DNA of 42,864 nt from an uncultured Lachnospiraceae bacterium (GCA_902762955.1 CACWQH010000017.1:1-42864); one strand, 5' to 3'. Positions 23,048 through 32,172 are shown, counted from the first letter of the stretch. Translations and numbers: made by a program. Notes: generated from the letters alone by a model not told the origin.

Positions 23048-23143
23048 ATATTAGACTAAATGCCAAAGGAATGGCACTTTGATTTCAAATTTATTTTTTT
23101 GAAATCAGATACTGAAAGGATAAGGATTCATGGAGGAAGCAGG

Positions 23144-25066
23144 ATGGGACAACAGTTATATTTTGACAATTATTCTCCTGTCGGAGATATCATAGTCATA
23201 GCCATATCTATGGTTATGATTATTTTGGTTGCCACCTCCTATGTCAATAAGACAAAAAATTTCAATCTTTTTCTTAATATGATATTTTATCTTGTTGCCG
23301 CTTCTATGTGTGATATGATTCACCATGTTTTATATACCAATGTCGATGATGGTAATTATACAGCTGTGTATGTTGTAAGGGTTATTTATCATGCGGTTCT
23401 GTTTTCGATTTTACTCCTTTTTATTGTTTATATCGTTGAGCTTCAACATCTGGAAACCCATAGAAAAGTTCCTATTATGATAATTGCATCATTGATTTAT
23501 CTTACCGTTATTATAACAGATATTGTTACGACGGTAATGGGCACAGGCTTCAGATTGAATAAAAATGGAACTTCCGTATCAGGTATCAATATCTTTATGT
23601 TTGGCTATATAGCCTTTGTGGTTGAAATCTCATATCTGATGATTGCATACAGGGACAGAATATATAAAAAGATAATGAACGGTTTTTACGGAACTATGTT
23701 TGTATCCTTTTTAGTCCTTTTTGCACAGGGCAGACATGGACAGTCTTCGTTTACGGTAGCCACATTTTTATTTCCTGTAATCGGTATGTTTTATCTGATT
23801 CATTCGACCTCGTATGACATAGAAAGCGGAGCTGTAAATGTGATGGCAATGCAGGATCTTATAAAGTATAACTATAATAAGAAAAAGGATTTCCTTTTTA
23901 TGAGTCTTTATCTGCCGGATTATGATGCTGAAGGTAAGGTACTGCCTGCGGCTTTACAGAGTACAATCCGAAGATTTGCCAGTGAGTTCTTTAAAATGGC
24001 GGTTCTTTTTCAGATCAGTAACGGACATGTAATTCTGGTTGCACCAAAAAATCTAAACCCTGACCATGAAAACCGCTTAAATAAAATACTTAACCAGTTC
24101 CATATAGAGTATGATAAATTTCAGATGGATTATAAGGTTATAATTGGTGAATCAATTGAAGAAATAAGCAGGAAAAATGAATATGTAAGCTTTATATCCA
24201 ATATTCATAGAAAGATGGAGCTTAATTCCGTATATATCGTCGGTATAGATGATGTGGATGAATTTAACAAATATGAATACATACTTGAAGAGCTAACGGA
24301 TATTTATAAAAAGCATGATTTAAATGATACCAGGGTTCTGGCCTATTGCCAGCCGGTATTTAATATAGAAACCGGTCGTTATGACACGGCTGAGGCGCTT
24401 ATGAGACTTAAGCTTCCGGATATAGGTATGGTTTTTCCGGATCAGTTTATACCGATAGCCGAGGAGCATGGCTTCATCCATGTGCTTACAGAGATTATAC
24501 TTAAGAAGACCTGTGATGAGATTAAATATCTTATGGATGAGGGATATGATGTAAATCGTATCTCGGTAAATGTATCCGTTATGGAGCTGCGTGATGAAGA
24601 ATTTACAAGTGATATAGATAAGATAATCGAAGAAAGCAGTATTCCAAATGAAAAGATTGCTGTTGAGATTACAGAGTCAAGAAATGACAGCGATTTCCTC
24701 TTGATGAAAAATAAAATTGAAGAGCTTAAGGACAGAGGAATCAAGCTTTACCTCGATGATTTCGGAACAGGATATTCCAATATGGAGCGTATCATGGAGC
24801 TTCCGTTTGATATTATCAAGTTTGACAGATCGCTTGTACTTGCCAGCGATTCGGATGAACGTTCGGAGAAAATGGTTAAGAGCCTTGCAGGTATGTTTTC
24901 CGAGCTTAATTACTCCGTACTTTATGAGGGTATAGAAAATGACGGTGACGAGAAGAGATGTATAAATATGTCTGCATCCTATCTGCAGGGATATAAATAT
25001 TCCCGTCCGATTCCTATAATTGAACTAAATAAATTTTTTACAAAGTTGCCTGATGTTCAGAAATAA
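23144..25066 (+). CDS. Membrane c-di-GMP phosphodiesterase with degenerate GGDEF and EAL domains
   Basis: A 640-residue protein. About seven membrane helices fill residues 15-230. A GGDEF-like region follows (about 240-400) in which the signature is lost (FQISNGHVILVA at that position), so it should not make c-di-GMP. The C-terminal EAL domain keeps its motifs: AEALMRL, VSVNVSVMEL, VAVEITES, LDDFGTGYSN, IIKFDRS, EGIEN and QGYKYSRP. It is therefore probably an active phosphodiesterase controlled by a membrane sensor and perhaps by GTP binding to the degenerate domain. ATG 23144 follows GGAGG at 23132-23136; the frame opens earlier without a better site. A terminator follows. Confidence 0.9.
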   Translation: MGQQLYFDNYSPVGDIIVIAISMVMIILVATSYVNKTKNFNLFLNMIFYLVAASMCDMIHHVLYTNVDDGNYTAVYVVRVIYHAVLFSILLLFIVYIVELQHLETHRKVPIMIIASLIYLTVIITDIVTTVMGTGFRLNKNGTSVSGINIFMFGYIAFVVEISYLMIAYRDRIYKKIMNGFYGTMFVSFLVLFAQGRHGQSSFTVATFLFPVIGMFYLIHSTSYDIESGAVNVMAMQDLIKYNYNKKKDFLFMSLYLPDYDAEGKVLPAALQSTIRRFASEFFKMAVLFQISNGHVILVAPKNLNPDHENRLNKILNQFHIEYDKFQMDYKVIIGESIEEISRKNEYVSFISNIHRKMELNSVYIVGIDDVDEFNKYEYILEELTDIYKKHDLNDTRVLAYCQPVFNIETGRYDTAEALMRLKLPDIGMVFPDQFIPIAEEHGFIHVLTEIILKKTCDEIKYLMDEGYDVNRISVNVSVMELRDEEFTSDIDKIIEESSIPNEKIAVEITESRNDSDFLLMKNKIEELKDRGIKLYLDDFGTGYSNMERIMELPFDIIKFDRSLVLASDSDERSEKMVKSLAGMFSELNYSVLYEGIENDGDEKRCINMSASYLQGYKYSRPIPIIELNKFFTKLPDVQK

Positions 25067-25099
25067 TGAAAAAGGTAATAAAACATTTTTATAAGATTT

Positions 25100-25150
25100 A
25101 CTGTTTTGCCAAAAATGTCAATGACAGATATGGTAAAACAGTTTTTCTTT
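25100..25150 (+). terminator. Terminator after EAL gene
   Basis: ACTGTTTTGCCA (25100-25111) pairs with TGGTAAAACAGT (25131-25142) with one mismatch. TGTCA/TGACA forms an inner stem, and TTTTCTTT follows. Confidence 0.85.
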
Positions 25151-25221
25151 ATTGCTAAAAATGTTATACTTGATTTACTTTCTGGTTAATAATAATACTT
25201 AAGATTGGAGGCTTTTTATAT

Positions 25222-26349
25222 ATGAAAAAAAGAATTATCGGAATTTTGCTTGCGGTGAGTATGTCTTTAGCCATGGCAGGCTGTGGAGAAAGCAAAAAAA
25301 TAGAAGAGGGCACCTCAAGCAACACTGAAAACAATCCTTTAGATACTACAGAAGGGGGACAGCTTATAACAGGGGTACCTACGACAGAAGCGGACACGGA
25401 AAGTACCACAGAAGATACAAAAAATGCTGATGCAGATGTTAAAGTTACGCCTACTGAAAATGCATCTATTAATTGGGTAAGTTATACTACACCTGAAGGC
25501 TATATGACCTTAGATGTTCCGGCAGGCTGGGAGGTATCGGTAAAAAATATAGATGTTATCGGTTATGAACTTATTGCATATGATCCTGATTCACCGGGAA
25601 GAAGATTTTATTTTTGTACTGCTGTTACGTCATATCCTTCATATGATGAATGGCAGTGGTGGAGGCAATATACCATTAATATATTTGGTATAGATTATGG
25701 AGAATATTGGTATTTTAGCCCTACTGCATCGGTACAATCCCTGTTTGAAAACAGTGGAGATTATTTTGGATATACAGATTTTAATGTGATAGACAATCTT
25801 GGAGATAACGGATGGGGCGGAGACATACTTCAGGCAACATGTGTTATGGGTGGTGTTAATGTCGAAGGTGTATTTACATCCGGAGTTGTTGATGCACCGG
25901 TATCTGTTAATCCGGTACTTGCGGATGGATCTATGGACCTTGCTGATGGAACAGTTATTATGACCGCACCGGAAGAGGAGTATACCAATTGGGAGGGTGT
26001 ACTTGGGCAGATGTTTGCATCACTTACATTTTCCGATCAGTATTGGGATGACAGAGCTGCAATGCAAAGACAGATACAGTCTACAGCAAATTACTTAAGT
26101 TATCAGGCAAATGTAATGAGTGATATGATTATGTCTTCGTGGGAAGCAAGAAATAATTCCTATGATATACAATCACAGCAGTACAGTGATGCTACTCTTG
26201 GAAGAGAGCGTATATATGATACTGAAACAGGAGAAATATATTATGCCCAAAATGGCTGGAGTGACAGCTATTACGGAAACAGATATCAGCTTGTGGAAAC
26301 AGGTTCTCCTTTGTACAACGAACCGGTAACGGGAACGATAAGCTATTAG
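25222..26349 (+). CDS. Secreted lipoprotein of unknown function
   Basis: A 375-residue lipoprotein. Signal peptide MKKRIIGILLAVSMSLAMAG ends in lipobox LAMAGC (Cys21). A Thr/Glu/Ser-rich spacer (about 25-75) lifts the domain off the membrane. The rest is rich in Trp and Tyr: DVPAGWEVSVKNID, YPSYDEWQWWRQYTINIFG, and a C-terminal segment with TETGEIYYAQNGWSDSYYGN. I do not recognise the fold. The aromatic content suggests a surface or cell-wall role, but no catalytic motif is visible. GGAGG at 25207-25211 serves ATG 25222. It is a single gene with a terminator after it. Confidence 0.8.
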   Translation: MKKRIIGILLAVSMSLAMAGCGESKKIEEGTSSNTENNPLDTTEGGQLITGVPTTEADTESTTEDTKNADADVKVTPTENASINWVSYTTPEGYMTLDVPAGWEVSVKNIDVIGYELIAYDPDSPGRRFYFCTAVTSYPSYDEWQWWRQYTINIFGIDYGEYWYFSPTASVQSLFENSGDYFGYTDFNVIDNLGDNGWGGDILQATCVMGGVNVEGVFTSGVVDAPVSVNPVLADGSMDLADGTVIMTAPEEEYTNWEGVLGQMFASLTFSDQYWDDRAAMQRQIQSTANYLSYQANVMSDMIMSSWEARNNSYDIQSQQYSDATLGRERIYDTETGEIYYAQNGWSDSYYGNRYQLVETGSPLYNEPVTGTISY

Positions 26350-26377
26350 AAAACTGATTATCAGTTAATAAAATATG

Positions 26378-26425
26378 AAAGCTGTGGCAGACATTGATGA
26401 AAATGTTGCCATAGCTTTTATTTAT
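26378..26425 (+). terminator. Terminator after lipoprotein gene
   Basis: AAAGCTGTGGCA (26378-26389) pairs with TGCCATAGCTTT (26407-26418), with one G-U, and T-rich sequence follows. Confidence 0.8.
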
Positions 26426-26544
26426 GTTTACCATAGCTTATGCCATGTGTTATAATAATTAAAGTATGTTTAAACAGTATAGATAAATCGTTTGATTTAT
26501 AGTAAGAAAGATATAATTATATTTAAAATCGGGAGAAATAATGT

Positions 26545-27207
26545 ATGACTGATAAAGACAAAAAAGAGTTAATAGAAGAGCTTGAAAAAAAATTCAAAAA
26601 AAATGACAGCTCGGAGAAAATGAAAAATACCGTCAACAAAGCATGGATGCTGCTCGTACTTGTAATAGCGGTAATTATTACCTATAACATTTCCGCTAAG
26701 CTTCATTCACCAAAGAAGGCTGATATCGATACAGCCTTTGTCAGTGCAAAGCTTGAAAATATAAGTGAGCTTGCTACGGCGGAATTGGAATATACCGGAC
26801 TAATAGTATATTCGGAGGGTAAGATTCCGTTTATCACACAGACCGGATTTAATATGATTTACAGTGCAAGTGTAAAGGCCGGAGTGGATTTGGCAGAGAT
26901 GGAGATTGAGGTAACCAAGGATAAGGTTATTGTCAATATACCGCATGCTAAGATACTGTCCATACAGGTTTACAATGATTCCATAGAGTTTTATGATGAG
27001 ATGCATTCACTGTTTAACTGGAGTGATAAGTATGATGTAAAGGAAGCTATATCGGCTGCGGAGGAGGATGTAGCAGGTAAGACACAGGTTTATGAGCTTA
27101 CCCAAAAGGCAGATGAACAGACGGTAGAGGTTATAGAAGGAATCCTTTCCGAGTCCATAGGAGAAAGAGAACTTGTAATCAATTTTATTGAATCCGAGAC
27201 AAAATAA
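26545..27207 (+). CDS. DUF4230 membrane-anchored protein
   Basis: A 220-residue protein. A charged cytosolic N-terminus (residues 1-33, coiled, Lys/Glu rich) is followed by one membrane helix (about 34-50) and an extracellular domain. LENISELATAELEYTGLI, the GVDLAEMEIEVTKDKVIVNI strand pair and PHAKILSIQVYND are typical of DUF4230. Function unknown; the family is found anchored to the membrane in many Firmicutes. GGGAGAAATA lies at 26531-26540 ahead of ATG 26545. It is not obviously in an operon. Confidence 0.85.
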   Translation: MTDKDKKELIEELEKKFKKNDSSEKMKNTVNKAWMLLVLVIAVIITYNISAKLHSPKKADIDTAFVSAKLENISELATAELEYTGLIVYSEGKIPFITQTGFNMIYSASVKAGVDLAEMEIEVTKDKVIVNIPHAKILSIQVYNDSIEFYDEMHSLFNWSDKYDVKEAISAAEEDVAGKTQVYELTQKADEQTVEVIEGILSESIGERELVINFIESETK

Positions 27208-27348
27208 TATGGGTTAATGAATTTTTTGCTATTTAAGGCTTTGGTTAAGTAATAAGTTGCCATAATAATCGTGTGTCGATTGTTGTGACAACTTTTCTGA
27301 TTGTAAAAAACAAAATTTCAAAAAAAATTATTTTTTTTCAAAAAAGAC

Positions 27349-27379
27349 TTGCTTGTTACGTTGCGTAATATTGTAATAT
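27349..27379 (+). promoter_or_regulatory. MerR-type promoter with 19-bp spacer
   Basis: TTGCTT (27349-27354), 19-bp spacer, TAATAT (27374-27379). The inverted repeat TTACG-TTG-CGTAA (27356-27368) sits inside the spacer. An overlong spacer holding the operator is the hallmark of promoters twisted into shape by MerR-family activators. Confidence 0.75.
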
Positions 27380-27403
27380 CCGACTCATAGGAGGTGAATC
27401 GCT

Positions 27404-28138
27404 GTGTCAAAATATACAACCGGAGAGATGGCTAAGCTCTGTAATGTTACTGTAAGAACCGTTCAGTATTATGATTCAAGAGGGATACTTGTTCCGAGTG
27501 AATTAAGTGAGGGGAAAAGAAGACTGTATTCGGAGGAGGATTTAAAAAGGCTTAAGATTATCTGCTTTCTTCGTGATGTCGGAATTCCGATTAAAGGAAT
27601 AGGTGAACTTCTTGGGGAGGATAATACTGAAAATGTAATATCTGTTTTGCTTGAAGAACAGGAAAAGGTATTACGTGATGAGCTTTCGGAAAAACAGGAA
27701 ATGCTCGACAAGGTTGAACAGATAAAAAAGGAGCTTAAGGGGATTGATAATTATTCGGTTGAATCCATCAGTGACATAGCATACATTATGGAGAACAGAA
27801 AGAAGCTCCGTAAGCTGCACAAAATGATGATGGTCGTAGGCATACCTCTTGATTTGGTTGAGGTGGGGCTGATTGCACTTTGGATTGTAAAGGGAATCTG
27901 GATACCGTTTTTGGTATTTGTGCCTGTAGTAATGGTCGGAGCATTTTGGTTCAGTAAGTATTATTTTGATAAGGTGGCCTACATATGTCCGGAATGTCAT
28001 AATGTATTTAAGGCAAAACATGTCGAAGGCTTTTTTGCATCACATACGCCAAGGCTTAGAAAGCTTACCTGCAGCTGCTGCGGACATAAGGGTTACTGTG
28101 TTGAAACCTATGGAATGGAGGAGAAAATATATGGATAA
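27404..28138 (+). CDS. Membrane-bound MerR-family regulator with C-terminal zinc ribbon
   Basis: A 244-residue fusion. Residues 1-70 are a MerR winged helix (TGEMAKLCNVTVRTVQYYDS, then a GKRRLYSEEDLKRLKII wing). A dimerising coiled coil follows (about 80-130), then two membrane helices (about 143-185), and a C-terminal four-Cys zinc ribbon (CPEC near 196 and CSCCGHKG near 223). The sensor is therefore probably at the membrane, coupled to the ABC exporter it precedes. It starts with GTG 27404 after AGGAGGTGA at 27389-27397. The stop overlaps the next start (ATGGATAA). It probably activates its own promoter. Confidence 0.88.
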   Translation: MSKYTTGEMAKLCNVTVRTVQYYDSRGILVPSELSEGKRRLYSEEDLKRLKIICFLRDVGIPIKGIGELLGEDNTENVISVLLEEQEKVLRDELSEKQEMLDKVEQIKKELKGIDNYSVESISDIAYIMENRKKLRKLHKMMMVVGIPLDLVEVGLIALWIVKGIWIPFLVFVPVVMVGAFWFSKYYFDKVAYICPECHNVFKAKHVEGFFASHTPRLRKLTCSCCGHKGYCVETYGMEEKIYG

Positions 28139-28334
28139 AATAAGAGAATATTTACCGTTTATAATACCGCTTGCAATTGTTGAGATAATTTTACTTGTTG
28201 TAACACTGCATCATATCTTTACTCATGAGAATTATAAAAGAGGAAGCCGTCTGCTTTGGGTGCTTGTTACGATAATAGGCATGGAATTTATAGGACCTAT
28301 ACTTTATTTTGTTCTTGGTAAGGAGGACGAATGA
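28131..28334 (+). CDS. Small PLDc_N-domain membrane protein (YxlE-like)
   Basis: A 67-residue protein with two membrane helices (about 7-27 and 38-60). RGSRLLWVLVTIIGMEFIGP and YFVLGKEDE match the PLDc_N family of short membrane proteins. B. subtilis YxlE, in the yxlDEFG operon with an ABC exporter, is a known example. It overlaps the MerR stop by 8 nt (ATGGATAA), which indicates translational coupling. The same frame is open from 27966, but that region is the MerR coding sequence. GGAGGAG at 28117-28123 serves the start. I infer that it is an accessory subunit of the exporter. Confidence 0.82.
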   Translation: MDKIREYLPFIIPLAIVEIILLVVTLHHIFTHENYKRGSRLLWVLVTIIGMEFIGPILYFVLGKEDE

Positions 28335-28335
28335 T

Positions 28336-29241
28336 TTGGAAGTTTTAAGTATTGAAAATCTTCATAAAAGGTTTGGCGATAAGGAGGTACTTAAGGGTGT
28401 TACGCTTAAGGTACCGGAGCATAGTATATTTGGCTTTATCGGAAAAAACGGAGCCGGTAAGACAACAACTATGAAGCATATCCTCGGACTTATCAAAGCA
28501 GATGAGGGAAAGATACAGGTTGCTGACGAAACTGTTGTTTACGGTCAGACAAAAACCAATAAATATATAGGCTATCTTCCTGATGTACCTGAATTTTATT
28601 CGTTTATGAATGCGAGAGAATACCTTAACTTCTGTGGCGAGATAACAGGTCTTGATAAGAAGACTATAAAAGAAAGAAGTGACGAGCTCTTAAGTGCTGT
28701 CGGACTTGATAAGGAAAAGCACCGCATAAAGGGTTATTCAAGAGGTATGAAGCAAAGGCTTGGTATAGCACAGGCACTTTTGGGTGAGCCGAAGCTTTTA
28801 ATCTGTGATGAACCGACCTCTGCGCTTGATCCTTTGGGAAGAAAGGAAATACTTGATATACTTCTTTCGGTAAGGGACAGAACTACTGTGCTTTTTTCCA
28901 CGCATATACTCGCAGATGTAGAACGTATATGTACTGATATTGCATTTTTGGACGGTGGAAACATCAAGCTTTCAGGAAAGCTTGATGCTATAAAAGGCAA
29001 ATACCGTTCGGATGAATATATAATTGAAGCAGAAAATGACGAAGCAATTAAAGTACTGCTTAAGGAATTTGCAGGACTTAAGAGAGCAGACAATATGTCC
29101 GGTAAGGTGCTTACATTTAAGGAAACTGATGTCAGTTTGTATAAGGTACTTGGCTATATATCGGAAAAAAAGCTTCCGGTTATAAAGGTTGAGAGGCTTG
29201 AACCTTCTCTTGAAAATCTGTTTTTGGAGGTGGTTGGCTGA
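28336..29241 (+). CDS. ABC transporter ATP-binding protein
   Basis: A 301-residue ATPase. Walker A GKNGAGKTT (about 38-46), Q-loop region YLPDVPEFYSF, signature YSRGMKQRLGIAQ (about 133-145), Walker B KLLICDEPTSALDP (about 155-168), switch His in FSTHIL. The C-terminal 80 residues are the extension common in BcrA-type exporters. AAGGAGG at 28319-28325 and the stop of the previous gene at 28332-28334 indicate a TTG start at 28336; an ATG at 28331 is out of frame. It pairs with the permease gene, which overlaps it by one base. Confidence 0.93.
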   Translation: MEVLSIENLHKRFGDKEVLKGVTLKVPEHSIFGFIGKNGAGKTTTMKHILGLIKADEGKIQVADETVVYGQTKTNKYIGYLPDVPEFYSFMNAREYLNFCGEITGLDKKTIKERSDELLSAVGLDKEKHRIKGYSRGMKQRLGIAQALLGEPKLLICDEPTSALDPLGRKEILDILLSVRDRTTVLFSTHILADVERICTDIAFLDGGNIKLSGKLDAIKGKYRSDEYIIEAENDEAIKVLLKEFAGLKRADNMSGKVLTFKETDVSLYKVLGYISEKKLPVIKVERLEPSLENLFLEVVG

Positions 29242-30011
29242 TGAAATCTCTATATGCATTTACCAAAAAAGAAATAATGGATCAGCTTCGCAGCAATAAG
29301 GTGCTGGTTCTCGGAATAATATTTATAATATTTGGAATAATGAATCCTGCGATAGCCAAGCTTACCCCGTGGCTTTTTGAAAAAATGTCGGATAGTCTGG
29401 CTGAAAGTGGCATACAGGTAGGAAAAATAACAGTTGATGCCCTTATGTCCTGGGAGCAGTTTTTCAAAAATATTCCTATGGGACTTATAGCATTTGTACT
29501 GCTGGAAAGCAGTATATTTACGAAGGAATATCAATCCGGAACCTTGGTCTTATCACTAACAAAGGGACTAAAAAGGCACAATGTGGTTATTGCTAAAACC
29601 GTTGTTTTGGTTTTGCTTTGGACTGTATGCTTTTGGATGTGTTTTGGAATAACCTATGTATATAATGATTTTTACTGGGATAATTCGATAGCTGATAATC
29701 TGCTTTTTTCTTCGTTTTGCTGGTGGTTTTTTGGCATATGGGTCATAATGATTATGGTGCTTTCTTCGACACTTGCACAAAACGGAAGCGGCGTGCTGCT
29801 TGGAACAGGCGGAGTGGTCTTTGCAATATATCTTATCAGTATGATACCGAAGGTTGATAAATATATGGAAACTATGCTGACTACAGGATACAGCCTTACA
29901 ACAGGAGCCTCCAAGACTTCGGATTATACTGTAGCGGTTATAGTTACATTGATTGTAAGCGTGGTATTTTTTGTGACGGGAATAATTGTGTTTAATAAGA
30001 AACGGTTATAG
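29241..30011 (+). CDS. ABC transporter permease (ABC-2 type)
   Basis: A 256-residue permease. The N-terminal amphipathic segment (MKSLYAFTKKEIMDQLRSNK) is typical of ABC-2 exporters. Six hydrophobic helices follow (about 20-40, 70-90, 110-130, 150-175, 180-200, 230-250). KEYQSGTLVLSLTKGLKR (about 96-113) is the coupling helix region common to NatB/BcrB-like permeases. Its ATG shares one base with the ATPase stop (TGATG), so the two are cotranslated. The substrate is unknown; MerR control suggests a toxic compound or cationic peptide. Confidence 0.9.
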   Translation: MKSLYAFTKKEIMDQLRSNKVLVLGIIFIIFGIMNPAIAKLTPWLFEKMSDSLAESGIQVGKITVDALMSWEQFFKNIPMGLIAFVLLESSIFTKEYQSGTLVLSLTKGLKRHNVVIAKTVVLVLLWTVCFWMCFGITYVYNDFYWDNSIADNLLFSSFCWWFFGIWVIMIMVLSSTLAQNGSGVLLGTGGVVFAIYLISMIPKVDKYMETMLTTGYSLTTGASKTSDYTVAVIVTLIVSVVFFVTGIIVFNKKRL

Positions 30012-30049
30012 AAAATAGTTATAATATAATTATTGGCAAGATATTTGAT

Positions 30050-30085
30050 AGCGATAACAGCGAAAAACTGTTATCGCTATTATTG
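30050..30085 (+). terminator. Terminator of MerR-ABC operon
   Basis: An 11-bp perfect stem, AGCGATAACAG (30050-30060) with CTGTTATCGCT (30068-30078), is followed by ATTATT. The T tract is imperfect. Confidence 0.7.
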
Positions 30086-30192
30086 ATATTAGAGTTATTA
30101 TTGCTTGCAATTAAATCAGATTAATGTTATTTTATCTCTTGTAGACTTTATCAATTTAAAGTGAAATAAATCGAATATGAAAGGTTAATAAT

Positions 30193-31176
30193 ATGAAAGA
30201 AAAAAAGTTATCGGAATTTATGGGCGTAAGGGAGAGCATTCGTGTTCTTGATGCAACACTTCGTGATGGCGGACTTGTTAATAATTTTTATTTTACGGAT
30301 GAATTTGTAAAGGCACTTTATGAGACCAATATAAAAGCAGGTGTTGACTATATGGAGCTTGGCTATAAGGCGTCTAAAGAGATATTTTCAACAGATGAAT
30401 TCGGAACCTGGAAGTTCTGTGATGATGAGGATATTCTTCGCGTAATAGGAGAAAACAGCGAAAAAAGGATAAAGCTTGCAGTAATGGCGGATGTAGGTAG
30501 ATGTGACTACAAGACAGATATAAAAGACAGAGCCAACAGCCCTGTAGATCTGGTTCGTGTAGCTACATATGTACATCAGATGCCGGGTGCAATCGATATG
30601 ATTGAGGATGCTAAAAAGAAGGGCTATGAGGTAAGCTGCAACATTATGGCTATTTCAACCGCTCAGGAGTCTGACGTAAAGGTAGCACTTGAGATGCTTG
30701 GGAATTCACCTGTAGATATAATATACATTGTAGATAGCTTTGGATCTCTATATCCGGAGCAGATAGCACGTATTGCAGATTTATATCTGGAATACGGTGA
30801 GAAATACAATAAGCAGATAGGAATGCATGCACATAACAATCAGCAGCTTGCATTTGCCAACACGCTTGAAGCCTGTGGAGACGGTGTAGACTTTTTGGAT
30901 GGAACCTATAACGGAATGGGACGTGGAGCAGGTAACTGCTCGATAGAAAATCTTATAGGATGTCTTAAAAATCCTAAGTATTCTATCTATCCCGTTATAA
31001 AATTCATCGAAAAATATATGATACCTCTTCGCGAATCCGGGGTAGTATGGGGATATGATATGCAGTACCTTTTGACAGGTATACTTAACCAGCATCCTCG
31101 TACCGCAATTTCATACACCAAGGATAATCGAAAGGATCTTGTAAAATATTATGACGAATTAACCCAGCAGGAGTAG
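30193..31176 (+). CDS. DRE-TIM metallolyase/aldolase catalytic domain protein
   Basis: A 327-residue TIM-barrel lyase. VLDATLRDGGLVNNFYF (about 18-34) carries the Asp ligand and DxTLRDG signature of the DRE-TIM metallolyase superfamily. GMHAHNNQQLA (about 213-223) is the HxH metal site, and GTYNGMGRGAGN is the C-terminal barrel motif. It lacks the communication domain of isopropylmalate synthase, so it is nearer to 4-hydroxy-2-oxovalerate aldolase-like proteins. Such stand-alone aldolases occur near sugar and capsule genes, but none are adjacent here. The start follows AAAGG at 30180-30184. Substrate unknown. Confidence 0.85.
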   Translation: MKEKKLSEFMGVRESIRVLDATLRDGGLVNNFYFTDEFVKALYETNIKAGVDYMELGYKASKEIFSTDEFGTWKFCDDEDILRVIGENSEKRIKLAVMADVGRCDYKTDIKDRANSPVDLVRVATYVHQMPGAIDMIEDAKKKGYEVSCNIMAISTAQESDVKVALEMLGNSPVDIIYIVDSFGSLYPEQIARIADLYLEYGEKYNKQIGMHAHNNQQLAFANTLEACGDGVDFLDGTYNGMGRGAGNCSIENLIGCLKNPKYSIYPVIKFIEKYMIPLRESGVVWGYDMQYLLTGILNQHPRTAISYTKDNRKDLVKYYDELTQQE

Positions 31177-31220
31177 TTCGGTGAGAAGGTGCATTAATAA
31201 TGCAAAAGGAGATTTTTAAA

Positions 31221-31249
31221 TTGAAAGATTTGGTTAAATACTGTACAAT
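31221..31249 (+). promoter_or_regulatory. Promoter of zinc metallopeptidase gene
   Basis: TTGAAA (31221-31226), 17-bp spacer, TACAAT (31244-31249), about 40 bp before the start codon. Confidence 0.7.
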
Positions 31250-31290
31250 ATACCTTAAATCAATATTATAACAGTATGAGGTGAACAAAA

Positions 31291-31974
31291 ATGTATATGG
31301 ATTTTACGTATATTTTGGTAATCATTGGTGCGGTCATAAGTATGATTGCATCTTGGAATGTCAATGCAAGATTTAAAAAGTACAGCACAGTAAGAAACAG
31401 TCGTGGGATTACTTCCCAGCAGGCAGCAGAGACGATACTTCATGGTGCAGGCATATATGATGTGCGTATTGAACGAATAAGCGGTAATCTAACAGACCAT
31501 TACTCGCCGAGTGAAAAGGTTTTAAGACTTTCCGACAGTGTATATAACCAGACTTCAGTTGCAGCAATCGGTGTTGCAGCACATGAATGTGGACATGCTA
31601 TACAGCACCAGGTAGGATACGGACCACTTAAATTAAGATCACTTTCAGTTCCGATTGCCAATATCGGTTCAAAGCTTTCATGGCCTATCCTTATAGCAGG
31701 GCTTGCTATGGGTTCTTTCGGACTCGCCCAGGTTGGTGTATGGATGTTCGTAGCAGTTGTATTTTTCCAGCTTATTACACTTCCTGTTGAGTTTGATGCA
31801 TCCCACAGGGCAATCAAGATACTTGATCAAAGCAACATGCTTGCCGGTGAAGAGCTTTCAGGTTCTAAAAAGGTTCTTATGGCCGCGGCACTTACTTATG
31901 TGGCAGCACTGTTCTCGACTATACTTCAGTTGTTAAGACTTATTATGATTGTAAACAGCAGCAGGAGAAATTAG
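31291..31974 (+). CDS. YugP-family membrane zinc metallopeptidase
   Basis: A 227-residue membrane protein of the Zn_peptidase_2 (PF04298) family. The HExxH site is AAHECGHAIQH with His98, Glu99 and His102; a downstream EFDASHRAI stretch, about 70 residues later, likely supplies the third metal ligand. Membrane helices lie at about 4-22, 120-165 (two) and 195-220. SVYNQTSVAAIGVAAHE is a strong family signature. These are intramembrane-associated proteases of poorly known role, possibly in quality control. TGAGGTG at 31277-31283 serves ATG 31291. A terminator follows. Confidence 0.92.
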   Translation: MYMDFTYILVIIGAVISMIASWNVNARFKKYSTVRNSRGITSQQAAETILHGAGIYDVRIERISGNLTDHYSPSEKVLRLSDSVYNQTSVAAIGVAAHECGHAIQHQVGYGPLKLRSLSVPIANIGSKLSWPILIAGLAMGSFGLAQVGVWMFVAVVFFQLITLPVEFDASHRAIKILDQSNMLAGEELSGSKKVLMAAALTYVAALFSTILQLLRLIMIVNSSRRN

Positions 31975-31992
31975 GAATAAATGATTTATAGT

Positions 31993-32031
31993 AAATGCTT
32001 CGCAAAAATGCGGAGCATTTTTGTTTTTTTT
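31993..32031 (+). terminator. Terminator after metallopeptidase gene
   Basis: AAATGCTTCGC (31993-32003) pairs with GCGGAGCATTT (32010-32020) across a 6-nt loop, followed by TTGTTTTTTTT. Confidence 0.88.
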
Positions 32032-32082
32032 AAACTGAAAACAGTGAAAAGCAAAATAATTCAACAAAATGACAAAATGGTA

Positions 32083-32111
32083 TTGACAATAAATTTGTAC
32101 TACTGTAATAT
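32083..32111 (+). promoter_or_regulatory. Consensus promoter of HTH-RhuM pair
   Basis: TTGACA (32083-32088), 17-bp spacer, TAATAT (32106-32111), a strong promoter 62 bp before the HTH gene. Confidence 0.75.
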
Positions 32112-32172
32112 ATGTGACATAATCAATATGTCATTTGGATTGTATACAAATTTAAAAGGAGGAGTGGGTGTT

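Noticed and set aside
27966..28130. Longer N-terminus for the PLDc_N protein
   Set aside because: This part of the frame overlaps the MerR coding sequence and gives a non-family peptide. ATG 28131 has its own GGAGG and starts the membrane protein.
31981..32172. Longer N-terminus for the HTH protein
   Set aside because: The region contains the upstream terminator and the TTGACA promoter, so it is noncoding.
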